From Paralithodes platypus (taxonomy: Eukaryota > Arthropoda > Malacostraca > Decapoda > Lithodidae): a DNA stretch of 64,000 nt. The stretch covers positions 16,032,502 through 16,096,501 of the forward strand of contig CM064552.1 of NCBI GenBank assembly GCA_032716605.1. The letters run 5' to 3'. This document shows positions 30,191-42,438 of the stretch, one piece after another; the stretch's first letter is position 1; each line of letters starts with the position of its first letter. Made by a program: the position numbers and the translations under genes. A model generated the notes under the pieces. It saw only the letters and a program-made list of their open reading frames with translations. It had not been told where the DNA came from and did not search any database.

Positions 30191-31617
30191 TTAGAGACGC
30201 CGTCACTTGAGATCTAGAAAATATATAAGTAAAAGGAACAGTCAGAGTAAGCTATGGGTATGGCAGAGATTGCTCAGTTCTCACTCTGATAGACCAGCCC
30301 ATCACCACAGTTTAAAAACATGTTCTTCGGCATGCACAAGATATTTCATCAAGGTTGTTGAAGAACTTTTGAATCTGTGTGTTACTGGTGTTGGTAGATG
30401 AACTCTTTGGTCAACTGTACTCTTTCTCTCACCTGCCTCACCCTCAGTGTCCCCTTCCCCCTCTACCCCCCACTCCCCCTTCCACATTCGCCCCCGCCTT
30501 CCCATAGTAAGCCACTCTACTGTAAACTGAAAGACAAGCTATGTAAATTAGGGACCTTTTTTTCATGCCAATTAATTTTTTTGTTTGGGACAGCCTATGG
30601 AAGGTCGAAATTACATTGAATTGTCACAAACTCGCAAGTTGGGTATTTTCAACTGAATTTGCTATATAGAACATGGTAAAAATAACATTACATACGGTAA
30701 GGGAATTTATTTTATTGAAATTGCCCCGAAAGAAATCGTTTGAATATATAACGAGGAGTCTGTAGATCATAGTAGGGGTATTTGCAACCGAATGTGATAT
30801 ATGAAGAACAATGCAAAAACCATTATATGTGATGATATAGTTTGTTTTATTGGACCTATGCGGGAGGAGAACCAATAAAACTAGCGGCAGCGGCAGTGGT
30901 GGTATGGAGGGGAGGATAAAACTCGTGCGAGGAATCTGGAGGTTTTGGCAACTTGATCTCAGGCCTAAGACCTAGACCACCTAACCCTTTACCCACTCCT
31001 CTCCCCCTCTTGCCATTACAATCGTTCCCTTAACCAACATCTAATTATCAACCATTATAGCCTCCTTAAATACATGTACCGCCGACTTACTCCATTTTAT
31101 AACTCGATTTACTTCGTGCGGGAAAGGTTCATAGTACTTTTTCCTTCAAGATATTGGCTCCAGAGGCGAATTCCGTGATTATCGTACACCGCCAGGTAGA
31201 GCCTGTCCCTCCATATCAATATTATGGATTGCCAAACGCGAATTAATACCGGTAATACCTTAGCAGACGAGGTGATTTAAGCCAGAATTGCACAGTTCCT
31301 TATGCATATTAAAGATAGTTGATAAATTTAAGTTTCGTTTGTTGTTTTCTGCGGCGGGTGTTTTGCAGAGGGGGGCGTGGCCGAGTGGAGGAGAGAGGCG
31401 TACAGGTGTAGGCGATAAAAACACACACACTCTGTCCTCATACGGTCACACACGCCTTTTGCAGCATCTTCTGACTCACTGCAGATCATTTGAGACAGTT
31501 AAGAGAAAGAGGAAGCAGATTAAGACAATATCAGGCCATATATTGCCTCTTTGTTGAACGTGTAGGCTACTAATCTTGTGTTATTATTCGGCAAAAGGAT
31601 GATACTTACTCATCAGC
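30191..31617. other. No gene seen
   Basis: Includes a C-rich stretch near 30,430-30,500 and ordinary AT-rich DNA. TTTTGCAG followed by a G-rich segment and GTACAG/GTGTAGG at 31,362-31,412 superficially resembles a short exon but lacks good consensus, so I did not accept it. Confidence 0.4.
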
Positions 31618-31622
31618 GAGAG

Positions 31623-31670
<48 letters not shown>
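31618..31670. repeat. (AG)n microsatellite
   Basis: An AG run of about 25 units with one early interruption. Confidence 0.95.
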
Positions 31671-31673
<3 letters not shown>

Positions 31674-31878
31674 AGAGATTATTTAGTCGTTACCTGAATT
31701 GTGTTAATGCGTTTCTGATGCTTCATGATCTTCAACAACAACAACGCTCCCTGAAGTATTGAGGCTAGTACCAAGAAGCAAGTAAACATCGAAATGAACC
31801 CCTTCACTAAAATAACCTATTATGGTTAACATTAAACGATTGTAATAAGTTTGGAAAGAATATATGTAAGTTATAGGG

Positions 31879-32058
31879 TTAACTGAGATCAAGCATATCT
31901 CTCTGAATCTTACGAGTTCTTCCTAAGTTGAGTAAACAGGTAAAGACTATCGCGATAACCCTCTGATTTCCATATACCCCTACTAATCTGCATAAAATCG
32001 TCTAATAATAGTCAAATAACAGAAACAAAAACGCGTAATCGGATCTAGAAAGTGTTAA
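31879..32058 (+). mobile_element. Family C MITE, diverged
   Basis: TTAA at both ends. The right half has CCCTACTAATCTGCATAAAA followed by TCGTCTAATAATAGTC and AAAACGCGTAATCGG, matching the right half of better copies. The left end is poorly conserved. Confidence 0.5.
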
Positions 32059-32204
32059 AGAAAGTTGGGTGGGGGTGATGAGAGAGGGGTGAGGGGGGCC
32101 ACAGAGTGTATACCCTCATACTGGTGGTTTACTAACACACCCCTGACACATATTGTATTAACCTATCACCCCCCAACACATAATGACCTGGGAACACACT
32201 TACA

Positions 32205-32370
32205 ACACGCACACACATACACACATACATACACTACCTACACACAAACGCACACACACACACAACCTTACATACACTACCTATACAAAAACACACACAT
32301 ACACACTTACAAACACTACCTACCTACCTACACACACACACACACACTTACATACACTACCTACACACAT
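32205..32370. repeat. (ACAC/ATAC)-rich tract
   Basis: Imperfect CACACA, CATACA and CACTACCTA units. Thr-His frames are artefacts. Confidence 0.85.
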
Positions 32371-32492
32371 TGCACAAACAGACATATATACAAATGTCCA
32401 GTCAAGTCCCTGTAAGAAAGGGTACGCCCTAGCCCTGTCTATCAAGGAAATGCATGACGTTAAAAGCTGCATCATATGCACACATACTCACA

Positions 32493-32540
<48 letters not shown>
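32493..32540. repeat. (TC)n microsatellite
   Basis: A perfect TC run of about 23 units. Confidence 0.95.
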
Positions 32541-32543
<3 letters not shown>

Positions 32544-32730
32544 ATATCCAACTTATCACGAACAACAAAACTAGTGAAATATGTTGCTAAATATATACTG
32601 TAGACTTGGTCTAAATAATTATGATGCAGGCATAGTAGTTTCATATTTTTCCATTACGTATCGAAAAACTTATCTGCTAAAGGGATTCAGTTTACCGTCA
32701 GTTGAAGTATAGCCGACTATAAACACATAC

Positions 32731-34227
32731 ACCCAACCCAATCATTAACACCTCATACCAAACCCATCACTAACACCTAGTACCTAACCTCATCCCTAGC
32801 ACCTCATCACCAACACCTAGTACCTAACCCACCACTAACACCTAATACCAAACCTCATCTCTATCAAACTCATTAATAACACCTAATACCAAACCCACCA
32901 CTAACACCTCATTACTAACACCTACCCCACCACTAACACCTAACACCAAATCCACCACTAACACCTCATTACTAACACCTAATACCAAACCCACCACTAA
33001 CACCTCATTACTAACACCTACCCCACCACTAACACCTAATACCAAACCCACCACTAACACCTCATTACTAACACCTAATACCAAACCCACCACTATCACC
33101 TCATTACTAACACCTACCCCACCACTAACACCTAATACCAAACCCACCACTAACACCTCATTACTAACACTTAATACCAAACCCACCACTATCACCTCAT
33201 TACTAACACCTACCCCACCACTAACACCTAATACCAAACCCACCACTAACATCTCATTACTAACACCTACCCCACCACTAACACCTAACACCAAACCCAC
33301 CACTAACACCTAACACCAAACCCACCAATAACACCTAACACCAAACCCACCACTAACACCTCATTACTAACACCTAATACCAAACCCATCACTAACACCT
33401 CATTACTAACACCTAATACCAAACCCATCACTAACACCTCATTACTAACACCTAATACCAAACCCATCACTAACACCTCATCACCAACACCTAACACCAA
33501 CCCCACCACTAACACCTAACACCAAACCCACCACTAACACCTAACACCAAATCCACCACTAACACCTAACACCAAATCCACCACTAACACCTAACACCAA
33601 ACCCACCACTAACACCTAATACCAACCACATCACTAACACCTCACACCAAACCCACCATAACACCTAATACCAAACCCACCACTAACACCTAACACCAAA
33701 CCCACCACTAACATCTAATACCAATCACATCACTAACACCTCACACCAAACCCACCATAACACCTAATACCAAACTCACCACTAACACCTAACACCAAAC
33801 CCACCACTAACACCTCATTACTAACACCTAATACCAAACCCATCACTAACACCTCATCACCAACACCTAACACCAACCCCACCACTAACACCTAACACCA
33901 AACCCACCACTAACACCTAACACCAAACCCACCACTAACACCTAATACCAACCACATCACTAACACCTCACACCAAACCCACCAATAACACCTTACCTTT
34001 ACCTTTGGATACCTTTGGATGTGTTCGCCGCTCCTCTAGCGGCACCATTTAATACCAAACCCACCACTAACACCTTACACCAAACCCACCACTAACACCT
34101 AATACCAAACCCACCACTAACACCTAATACCAAACCCACCACTAACACCTAACACCAAACCCACCACTAACACCTAACACCAAACCCACCACTAACACCT
34201 CATTACTAACATTACTGATATCATTAC
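32731..34227. repeat. 25-bp minisatellite array, left part
   Basis: Units of the form CCACCACTAACACCTAACAC followed by CAAAC, about 25 bp. The left part mixes in a shorter CTCATTACTAACACCTA unit that makes a higher-order pattern from about 32,890 to 33,480. At 33,991-34,045 a non-array insert interrupts it. Val-Gly-Leu frames on the minus strand are repeat translations, not genes. LINE copy 3 splits the array at 34,228. Confidence 0.96.
33991..34050 (+). repeat. Short insert shared with 62,285-62,345
   Basis: Within the 25-bp array lies TTACCTTTACCTTTGGATAC then CTTTGGATGTGTTCGCCGCT and CCTCTAGCGGCACC. A related segment (ACCTAAGGTTGTGTTCGCCA, CTCTCCTAGCAGCACC) is at 62,285-62,345. The repeated ACCTTTGGAT resembles a LINE or SINE 3' tail, so this may be a very short retroposed end. 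Confidence 0.5.
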
Positions 34228-36006
34228 TGATAATTCAGATGTTCTAAGCAATATCACCGTTACAGAGAGAGAAGTATTGAATTGTTTAGATAAACTCAAG
34301 GTAAATAAAACGCCTGGACCTGATAAAATCTCGCCTAGAGTTCTAAAGGAAGCTAAGGATGAGCTCTCCAAACCACTGACATTACTATTCAATAAATCCT
34401 TGAAGTCTGGAACTATGCCCGATCAGTGGAAGCTAGCCAACGTAACACCGATATTAAAAAAAGGCAGCAAATCCCTACCCAGTAACTATCGTCCAATTAG
34501 CTTAACCTCAGTTGTATGTAAAATGCTAGAAACGGTCATACGAGACAGACTCGTAAATCACTTAGAGGAAAATAACATACTTAAAGATACTCAACACGGT
34601 TTTCGTAAAAAACGTTCCTGTTTAACAAACCTCTTAGACTTCTTCCACGATATCCTCAACCTCTACAATGAGAGTAAAGCTGTAGATATTATATACCTTG
34701 ATTTTCAAAAGGCCTTTGACAAAGTTCCCCACAAACGTTTACTGCTAAAACTAAAAGCGCATGGAATACAAGACGGTGTGTTGAAATGGATAGAAAATTG
34801 GCTCAGTGACAGAAAGCAAAGAGTAGTCATAAACGGTAAGGCATCTAAATGGACCAATGTAAGTAGCGGGGTACCCCAGGGATCGGTACTAGGACCAATT
34901 CTCTTTCTAATTTACATCAACGACATAGATGAGGGTCTCACCTGTACAATCTCAAAGTTTGCTGACGATACAAAAATTGCAAATAGCGTACTCTCAAAAG
35001 AACAAGTTGACGATATGCAACACAATCTAGATAAATTGTCATGTTGGGCCCAAATTTGGCAAATGAGTTTCAATGCGGATAAATGTAAAGTACTACATAT
35101 CGGATACCTAAATGAGAAAGCAAACTATTCGATGAATGGCACTCAGCTTAAGAATGTAAACAGAGAAACCGATCTGGGAGTAACAATATCGAGTAACCTA
35201 AAACCGAGTCAACAATGTTCATAAGTTGTTAAGAAGGCAAACAAAATAATTGGCTTTATGGGCAGGTCATTTGAGCATAAATCCAAAGAAGTTATCCTAA
35301 CCCTTTACAATTCCTTAGTCCGCCCTCTTCTGGAATACTGCGTTCAATCCTGGTGCCCTTATTACCAAAAAGATATAAACAAGCTAGAACGAGTTCAACG
35401 TAGAGTTACCAAAATGATACCTAGCCTAAAGAACAAACCATACGAAGAGCGTCTTAGAGAATTAAATCTATTTCCTTTAACCCAGCGCAGATTAAGAGGT
35501 GACTTAATTCAAGTGTTCAAAATCATCAAAGGCATCGACAATATGAACTGTAGTAAGTACTTCACTATCGACCAAGCTAATTACACGGGGGGAAACGGTT
35601 GCAAAATTATTGGTAAATCTTTTAACTCACACGAATCTAAGAATTTCTTCTTCAATCGAGTTGTCAACTTGTGGAATGGGCTTCCCCGAAACGTTATAGA
35701 CTGCATCACCGTTGATTCATTTAAACTCCGCCTAGACAAATATCTCGCATCAAACCCGCGATTGACTGCGTTTGTAAATGAATAACTTTATTTTATCCCC
35801 CCCTCAGTTACTAACCCATCTGTCCCCTACTAACTTCCTAATCCTGCCACGGACATTAGTTCTAGGGCAGTAATTCGCTTTCCAATGTTCCCTTACCCAC
35901 TCTAAACCACTGTTTGGACACTTGATCCTCAGTGTTTTGGAGGACAAGCAACCTAGAAGGGTCACTAGATCTGTTGTTGCTTGATTTCCTTTGTACTCCT
36001 TTGTAC
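34228..36006 (+). mobile_element. CR1-like non-LTR retrotransposon, copy 3, inserted in a minisatellite
   Basis: Matches copy 1 from the sequence TGATAATTCAGATG to the terminal GTAC, with few substitutions. Both flanks are the 25-bp array, so the LINE arrived after the array existed. The 5' truncation lies just before the reverse transcriptase. The 3' junction returns directly to array sequence (CTAACACCAAACCC). Target-site duplication cannot be judged inside a repeat. Confidence 0.93.
34229..35785 (+). pseudogene. CR1-like LINE ORF2 fragment split by one stop
   Basis: Equivalent to copy 1 residues ~441-959: the complete reverse transcriptase with YLDFQKAFD and KFADDT, plus the C-terminal domain to the normal stop. 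A single G-to-T change turns the codon for Glu773 into TAA (35,222-35,224), dividing it into a front part to 35,224 and a back part to 35,785. Other changes are scattered missense (for example Thr474 to Lys, Ile855 to Leu). Lacks the endonuclease; not able to move by itself. Confidence 0.9.
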
Positions 36007-39000
36007 CTAACACCAAACCCACCACTAACACCTCATTACTAACACCTAATACCAAACCCACCACTAACACCTAATACCAAACCCACCACTAACACCTAAT
36101 ACCAAACCCACCACTAACACCTAATACCAAACCCACCACTAACACCTCATTACTAACACCTCACACCAAACCCACCACTAACACCTCATTACTAACATCT
36201 CACACCAAACCCACCACTAACACCTAATACCAAACCCACCACTAACACCTAACACCAAACCCACCACTAACAACTAACACCAAACCCACCACTAACACCT
36301 CATTACTAACACCTAATACCAAACCCATCACTAACACCTCATCACCACTAACACCTAACACCAAACCCACCACTAACACCTAACACCAAATCCACCACTA
36401 ACACCTAAAACCAAACCCACCACTAACACCTAATACCAGCCACATCACTAACACCTCACACCAAACCCACCACTAACACCTAACACCCAACCCACCACTA
36501 ACACCTTACACCAAACCCATCAAAACATCTAACACCTAACCCACCATTAACACCTAATACCAAATCCAGCACTAACACCTAACACCAAACCCACCACTAA
36601 CACCTAACACCAAACCCACCACTAACACCTAATACCAAACCCACCACTAACACCTAACATCAAACCCATCACTAACACCTAACACCAAACCCACCACTAA
36701 CACCTAACACCAAACCCACCACTAACACCTAACACCAAACCAACCACTAACACCTAACACCAAACCCACCACTAACACCTCACACCAAACCCATCACTAA
36801 CACCTAACACCAAACCCACCACTAACACCTAATACCAAACCCACCACTAACACCTAATACCAAACCCACCACTAACACCTAACACCAAACCCACCACTAA
36901 CACCTAATACCAAACCCACCACTAACACCTAACACCAAACCCACCACTAACACCTAACACCAAATCCATCACTAACACCTAACACTAAACCCACCACTAA
37001 CACCTAACACCAAACCCACCACTAACACCTCACTAAAACCTAACACCAAACCCACCACTAACACCTAATACCAAACCCACCACTAACACCTAATACCAAA
37101 CCCACCACTAACACCTAACACCAAACCCACCACTAACACCTCACACCAAACCCACCACTAACACCTAACACCAAACCCACCACTAACACCTAACACTAAA
37201 CCCACCACTAACACCTAACACCAAACCCACCACTAACACCTAACACCAAACCCACCACTAACACCTAACATCAAACCCATCACTAACACCTAACACCAAA
37301 CCCACCACTAACACCTAACACCAAACCCACCACTAACACCTAACACCAAACCCACCACTAACACCTAACACCAAACCAACCACTAACACCTAACACCAAA
37401 CCCACCACTAACACCTCACACCAAACCCATCACTAACACCTAACACCAAACCCACCACTAACACCTAATACCAAACCCACCACTAACACCTAATACCAAA
37501 CCCACCACTAACACCTAACACCAAACCCACCACTAACACCTAATACCAAACCCACCACTAACACCTAATACCAAACCCACTACTAACACCTAACACCAAA
37601 CCCACCACTAACACCTAACACCAAACCCACCACTAACACCTAATACCAAACCCACCACTAACACCTAATACCAAACCCACTACTAACACCTAACACCAAA
37701 CCCACCACTTACACCTAACACCAAACCCACCACTAACACCAAACCCACCACTAACACCAAACCCACCACTAACACCTAATACCAAACCCACCACTAACAC
37801 CACACCAAACCCAGCACTAACACCTAACACCAAACCCACCACTAACACCTAACACCAAACCCACCACTAACACCTTACACCATACCCACCACTAACACCT
37901 TACACCAAACCCACCACTAACACCTTACACCAAACCCACCACTAACACCAAACCCACCACTAACACCTAACACCAAACCCACCACTAACACCTAACACCA
38001 AACCCACCACTAACACCAAACCCACCACTAACACCTAACACCAAACCCACCACTAACACCTAACATTAACCCACCACTAACACCAACACCACCCACCACC
38101 ACTAACACCAAACCCACCACTAACACCTAACACCAAACCCACCACTAACACCTAACACCAAACCCACCACTAACACCTCACACCAAACCCACCACTAACA
38201 CCAAACCCCACCATAACACACCTAACACCAAACCCACCACTAACACCTAACACCAACCCACCACTAACACCTAACACCAACCCACCACTACCACCCACTA
38301 ACACCTTACACCAAACCCACCACTAACACCTCACACCAAACCCACCACTAACACCTTACACCATACCGGTATCACCACTAACACCTAATACCAAACCCAC
38401 CACTAACACCTTACACCAAACCCACAACTAACACCTAACACCAAACTCATCACTAACACCTAATACCAATCCTCATCATTAACCCCAAAACCTAACCTCA
38501 TCACTAACACCTAACACCAAACCCACCACTAACACCAACCCACCACTACACACCCACCACCAAACCCACCACTAACACCTAACAAACCCACCACTAACAC
38601 CTAACACCAAACCCCACCACTAACACCTAACACCAAACCCCACCACTAACACCTAACACCAAACCCACCACTAACACCTCATCACTAACACCTAACACCA
38701 AACCCACCACTAACACCTAACACCAAACCCACCACTAACACCTAACACCAAACCCACCACTAACACCTAACACCAAACCCACCACTAACACCTCATCACT
38801 AACACCTAACACCAAACCCACCACTAACACCTCATCACTAACACTTAACACCAAACCCACCACTAACACCTCACACCAAACCCACCACTAACACCTAACA
38901 CCAAACCCACCACTAACACCTTACACCAAACCCACCACTAACACCTTACACCAAACCCACCACTAACACCTTACACCAAACCCACCACTAACACCTAACA

Positions 39001-39435
39001 CCAAACCCACCACTAACACCTCATACCAAACCAACCACTAACACCTAACACCAAACCCACCACTAACACCTCATACCAAACCCACCACTAACACCTAACA
39101 CCAAACCCACCACTAACACCTCATACCAAGCCCATCACTAACACCTAACACCAAACCCACCACTAACACCTCATACCAAACCCACCACTAACACCTAACA
39201 CCAAACCCACCACTAACACCTCATACCAAACCCACCACTAACACCTAACACCAAACCCACCAATAACACCTCATACCAAACCCACCACTAACACCTAACA
39301 CCAAACCCACCAATAACACCTCATACCAAACCCACCACTAACACCTAACACCAAACCCACCAATAACACCTCATACCAAACCCACCACTAACACCTAACA
39401 CCAAACCCACCACTAACACCTCATACCAAACCTCC
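36007..39435. repeat. 25-bp minisatellite array, right part
   Basis: About 135 further units of the CCACCACTAACACCTAACAC type, with CTAATACC, CTCACACC and CTTACACC variants. Rare variants recur at a fixed distance (AACATCAAACCCATCAC at ~36,656 and ~37,266; CCAAACCAACCAC at ~36,737 and ~37,373), showing a ~610-636-bp segmental duplication. Near 39,000-39,420 the units alternate regularly between CTAACACC and CTCATACC forms, giving a ~50-bp dimer. Confidence 0.96.
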
Positions 39436-39599
39436 TCCCTAACCCCAACACCGCTGAATCACCGTCCCTCTCACACCAGGCCCAACCATCAAGCCTCATA
39501 CCCGTGTCAATATAACATACAGGTCCGCATTCCTCCTACCCTAACAAATGTCACTCACTCAACCCACCCGTCAACACAGAAATTATTAAAAAAAAATAA

Positions 39600-39635
39600 C
39601 AATATATATATATATATATAATTATATATATAAAC
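39600..39635. repeat. (AT)n microsatellite
   Basis: Short TA runs split by AATT. Confidence 0.85.
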
Positions 39636-39672
39636 TACATGAAAGACGGAACTACTCGGTGGCATTATGGAT

Positions 39673-40046
39673 TTGAGGGAAGATGGGCCGGTTTTTTTTT
39701 GTGGTCCCCCCTCCTTCCTCATTTTTAGCCCCATTAGTTTTCAGATTATAAGACGTTCGGTCCATTAGTTCGGCGATTTTAAGAGCTTTCGCCCCGTTTC
39801 TTTGTCAATATTAAGACTGTTCGTGTCATTTAGGTGTCGATTTTTTCCTGGCGAGCGAAAACGAGCCTGTAATTTGAGGAAACCGGCCTGGACATTTTTC
39901 TATCGAAAAATGTATAAAAAATTATCTTGAAGGAGGGTCTCGGGCGGGTGTTGTTTTTAAGCTTGATGGAGGTCTAAGGAGGAAACTATTATAATACAAA
40001 GATACATACTGTACTTGAGCAAATAAATACGCCCATCTCCCCTTAA
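39673..40046 (+). mobile_element. Family B TTAA element
   Basis: The left end is degraded (TTGAGGGAAGATGGG). Then TGGTCCCCCCTCCTTCCTCA, the AAGACGTTCGGTCCATTAG sub-repeats, CCTGGCGAGCGAAAACGAGCC, TTTTTCTATCGAAAAATGTA, AAGCTTGATGGAGGTCTAAGG, and the right end CCATCTCCCCTTAA. The last TTAA is shared with the family C fragment that follows. Confidence 0.85.
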
Positions 40047-40170
40047 ACCTTTTCCTCTGTTTTTTAGACGATTGTATATTGTTTATGAAGGATCTGTAGA
40101 GTCAAAGGGTTATTAGTATTTACTCCTTTGAATCCTAGACGACCTTCTAAAGTTGAGCAAAGTCGTCTAT
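40043..40170 (+). mobile_element. Family C MITE fragment between two family B elements
   Basis: Starts TTAAACCTTTTCC; contains TAGACGATTGTATATTGTTT and a right-half segment CTAAAGTTGAGCAAAGTCGTC. Its right terminus is missing. A reversed family B piece begins at 40,188. Confidence 0.5.
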
Positions 40171-40187
40171 GAAAAGCCAAATGTAAA

Positions 40188-40347
40188 TCAAGGGGGATGG
40201 GCGTATATATTTGCTATTTTATGTATATTTTTATTATTATTATTTTTAGTTTCCTCCATAGACCTCCATCAAGCTCCCCCCCCCCCCCCCCCCACCCCTA
40301 CGACCCTCCTTCAAGATCAATGTGTACATTTTTCGATAGAAAAACAG
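40188..40347 (-). mobile_element. Family B TTAA element, partial, reverse
   Basis: TCAAGGGGGATGGGCGTATA, TTTCCTCCATAGACCTCCAT, a poly-C run, CCTTCAAGATCAATGTGTAC and TTTTTCGATAGAAAAAC, then it stops before the core. With the element at 39,673 it forms an inverted pair around a family C fragment. Confidence 0.75.
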
Positions 40348-40639
40348 CAGGTGAGGTAGCCCAAACAGTTAAGAGGACAATTAAATACTGGTATCTGGAC
40401 GAGCCTTTGCCGGTGGTGGGGTAACTGGTATATAAGTCTATCTCTTCCCCAGCTCCCTATCTCGGCACGGATCCAGACAACCTGCCCACTAAAACACGAG
40501 CTACATGCCTCTACTAACATGCCTACCTCTGCTACTCTCTATGCTACGGTCATTGCGCCATCTGTCTCATACCTAACTCGCAGCTTAACACTAACTTCAC
40601 TATGGTAACTCTAATCCCATATGTACCGGCTACGTCTGT

Positions 40640-40835
40640 TAAACTATATTCTAGCTACTATTAGACGATTGTATTCAGTTTATAAAGGGTTTCCAGCAGT
40701 TAAAAGGCTTCGAACTATCTCACTTAATTATTTTTGTTACCACACATCTTTCTTACATTGTACGAAATCGTCAACATATAGCTACAATAAATCTACAAAG
40801 ACGACGTCGATAAAGAAGAGGTTAAGGAAGTCTAT
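40640..40835 (+). mobile_element. Family C MITE
   Basis: AGCTACTATTAGACGATTGT, ATTCAGTTTATAAAGGG, AAAAGGCTTCGAACTATCTC, CGACGTCGATAAAGAAGAGG and TTAA at the right. The left terminus is not clear. Confidence 0.6.
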
Positions 40836-41116
40836 GGTAACTCTTAGATAACTAAGACAAGGTAACTATATGGAAACCTTATGTATGGTAACTAACCCAA
40901 TCTCAAGGTACCGGTAATAAGGCTATAATATATGTACCAAGGCAACTTGGTAACTCTACACTCACTACGGTCTACAGTAACTAATAACTTTATAAAGTAT
41001 CTCTATGATAACTTTATAAGGTATCTCTATGATAACTCTTCAGCAACTAAACCAACTAATAGTGGTCCCCTTTGCCATTTCCAACAAAGGAGAAGGAGAA
41101 TAAAATAGGCCCCCCT

Positions 41117-41498
41117 TTAAGGGGGGTGACCTGCTTTTTGTTATTTCTGTCCTTTTCTCTCTTTCTCTGGCTTGTATCCATTCGGCCCCACTCAGCCAAC
41201 TATTTTAAGACGTTTATCCCCATCTAGGTGTCGATTTCTTCCTGGCGAGCGATAGTGAGCCAGCATTATATGAAGAAATCCGGCTTCGCCGGAGACATTT
41301 ATCTATCGAAAAATTTACAAATTTAGCCTGCTGTCAAACAAAAATATGAAATATGCTGGCTCGCTACCGCTCACCAGTAAAACATTGACACCTGGATGGG
41401 GATAAACGTTTTAAAACAGTAGGCTGAATGGGGCCAAATGGATACAAGCCAGAGAAAGATAGAAAAGGACAGAACAAAAACAGGTGACCCCCCTTTAA
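41117..41498 (+). mobile_element. Family A foldback element
   Basis: 382 bp, TTAAGGGGGGTGACC to GGTGACCCCCCTTTAA. The arms are near-perfect inverted repeats (CTTGTATCCATTCGGCCCC, TTTTAAGACGTTTATCCCC, GGCGAGCGATAGTGAGCCAG). The loop contains TCCGGCTTCGCCGGAGAC and TATCTATCGAAAAATTTA. Its final TTAA doubles as the first TTAA of the next family C element. Confidence 0.92.
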
Positions 41499-41710
41499 CC
41501 CGTACAGTACCAATGGGTGTGTTTTGGGCTTTATTCCAGCAATATTTAGATGATTTTATGCAGCTTATGAAGGAAGTGTGGTCGTTTAAAGAGTTAATTG
41601 AGATAGTCTGAAGCCTTTATATTACTGCAAGGCCGTCCTAAGCTGAATAAAATCGTCTAATCATCGTCAGGATATAATGAAAAGGACGTCGCTGGTATTG
41701 GATGGGTTAA
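41495..41710 (+). mobile_element. Family C MITE
   Basis: 216 bp, TTAACCCGTACAGTACC to TTGGATGGGTTAA. Keeps TTTAGATGATTTTATGCAGC, TAAGCTGAATAAAATCGTCT and AAAAGGACGTCGCTGGTA. Confidence 0.75.
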
Positions 41711-41789
41711 CTTGATTGCACATTTTCTTGGGATACTGAATTCATAGACAGTGCAAAATCAGCTGCTGTAATCTTTGGACCCCGAGACT

Positions 41790-41889
41790 CCCTCCCTAAG
41801 CTGAATTATATCGTCTGGTGGAAACTAAAATTTAATATAATACAAATGTCAACCGGATGCAAACAGTAAACTAAAAATCAATGGGTTAA
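41790..41889 (+). mobile_element. Family C MITE, right-half fragment
   Basis: CTCCCTCCCTAAGCTGAATT, ATATCGTCTGGTGGAAAC and a right end AATCAATGGGTTAA. The left half is absent. Confidence 0.45.
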
Positions 41890-42085
41890 GGTGATTAAGG
41901 TGATTTCTCCCTCATGTTTAGCACCACTAATTTTGGAGATTTAAGACGTTCGGCCATTTAGTGTGGCGAGTTTAAGACCTTTCGCCCCATTTATTTGTCA
42001 ATATCAAGACCTTCCGTGCCATCTAGTTGTCGATTTTTCTCCTGGCGAGCGATAGCGAGCCTGTAATTTATGACGAATTGGGTAA
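41886..42085 (+). mobile_element. Family B TTAA element, left part only
   Basis: Starts TTAAGGTGATTAAGG, then TTCTCCCTCATGTTTAGCAC, AAGACGTTCGGCCATTTAG, AAGACCTTTCGCCCCATTTA and CCTGGCGAGCGATAGCGAGCC. It ends in a C-rich stretch at about 42,085-42,105. The right part is missing. Confidence 0.75.
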
Positions 42086-42105
42086 TCCCCCCCGCCCCCC
42101 CTCTA

Positions 42106-42438
42106 CCTAACGGTTGACCATTACTGATATATTACAACCACTTGTTCTGCCATTTCTTGTCGGCAATTTTGGTCTGTCAAATTTCGAATTAATGTGTCAT
42201 AAGAATTTAGCTACTTAAATAATTTACCATGTCCAGTGTTTGATACCCATTCAGGAGTGCGCCGAAATGTTATATCTGTTATCAGAACTTAAAGTGGCAG
42301 GCAGTAAATTTCCTGAAAAATCGTTCGTATAACTTTGCCTCGCGTTGGAAGTTTATTAACACAAGCCAATACATCTAGTGTTAGCCAAAGTTAAAACAAA
42401 CACTAAAATAATGGATAATGGACAATGTGATCATATTT
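42106..42438. other. No feature recognised
   Basis: AT-rich, no recognised gene or repeat. Confidence 0.4.

Noticed and set aside
31362..31412. Possible short exon after TTTTGCAG
   Set aside because: The donor (GTGTAGG) is poor and the segment is G-rich without a protein-like pattern.
32842..33515. Val/Gly/Leu-rich repeat proteins on the minus strand
   Set aside because: Translation of the 25-bp minisatellite; the frame breaks wherever unit length changes.
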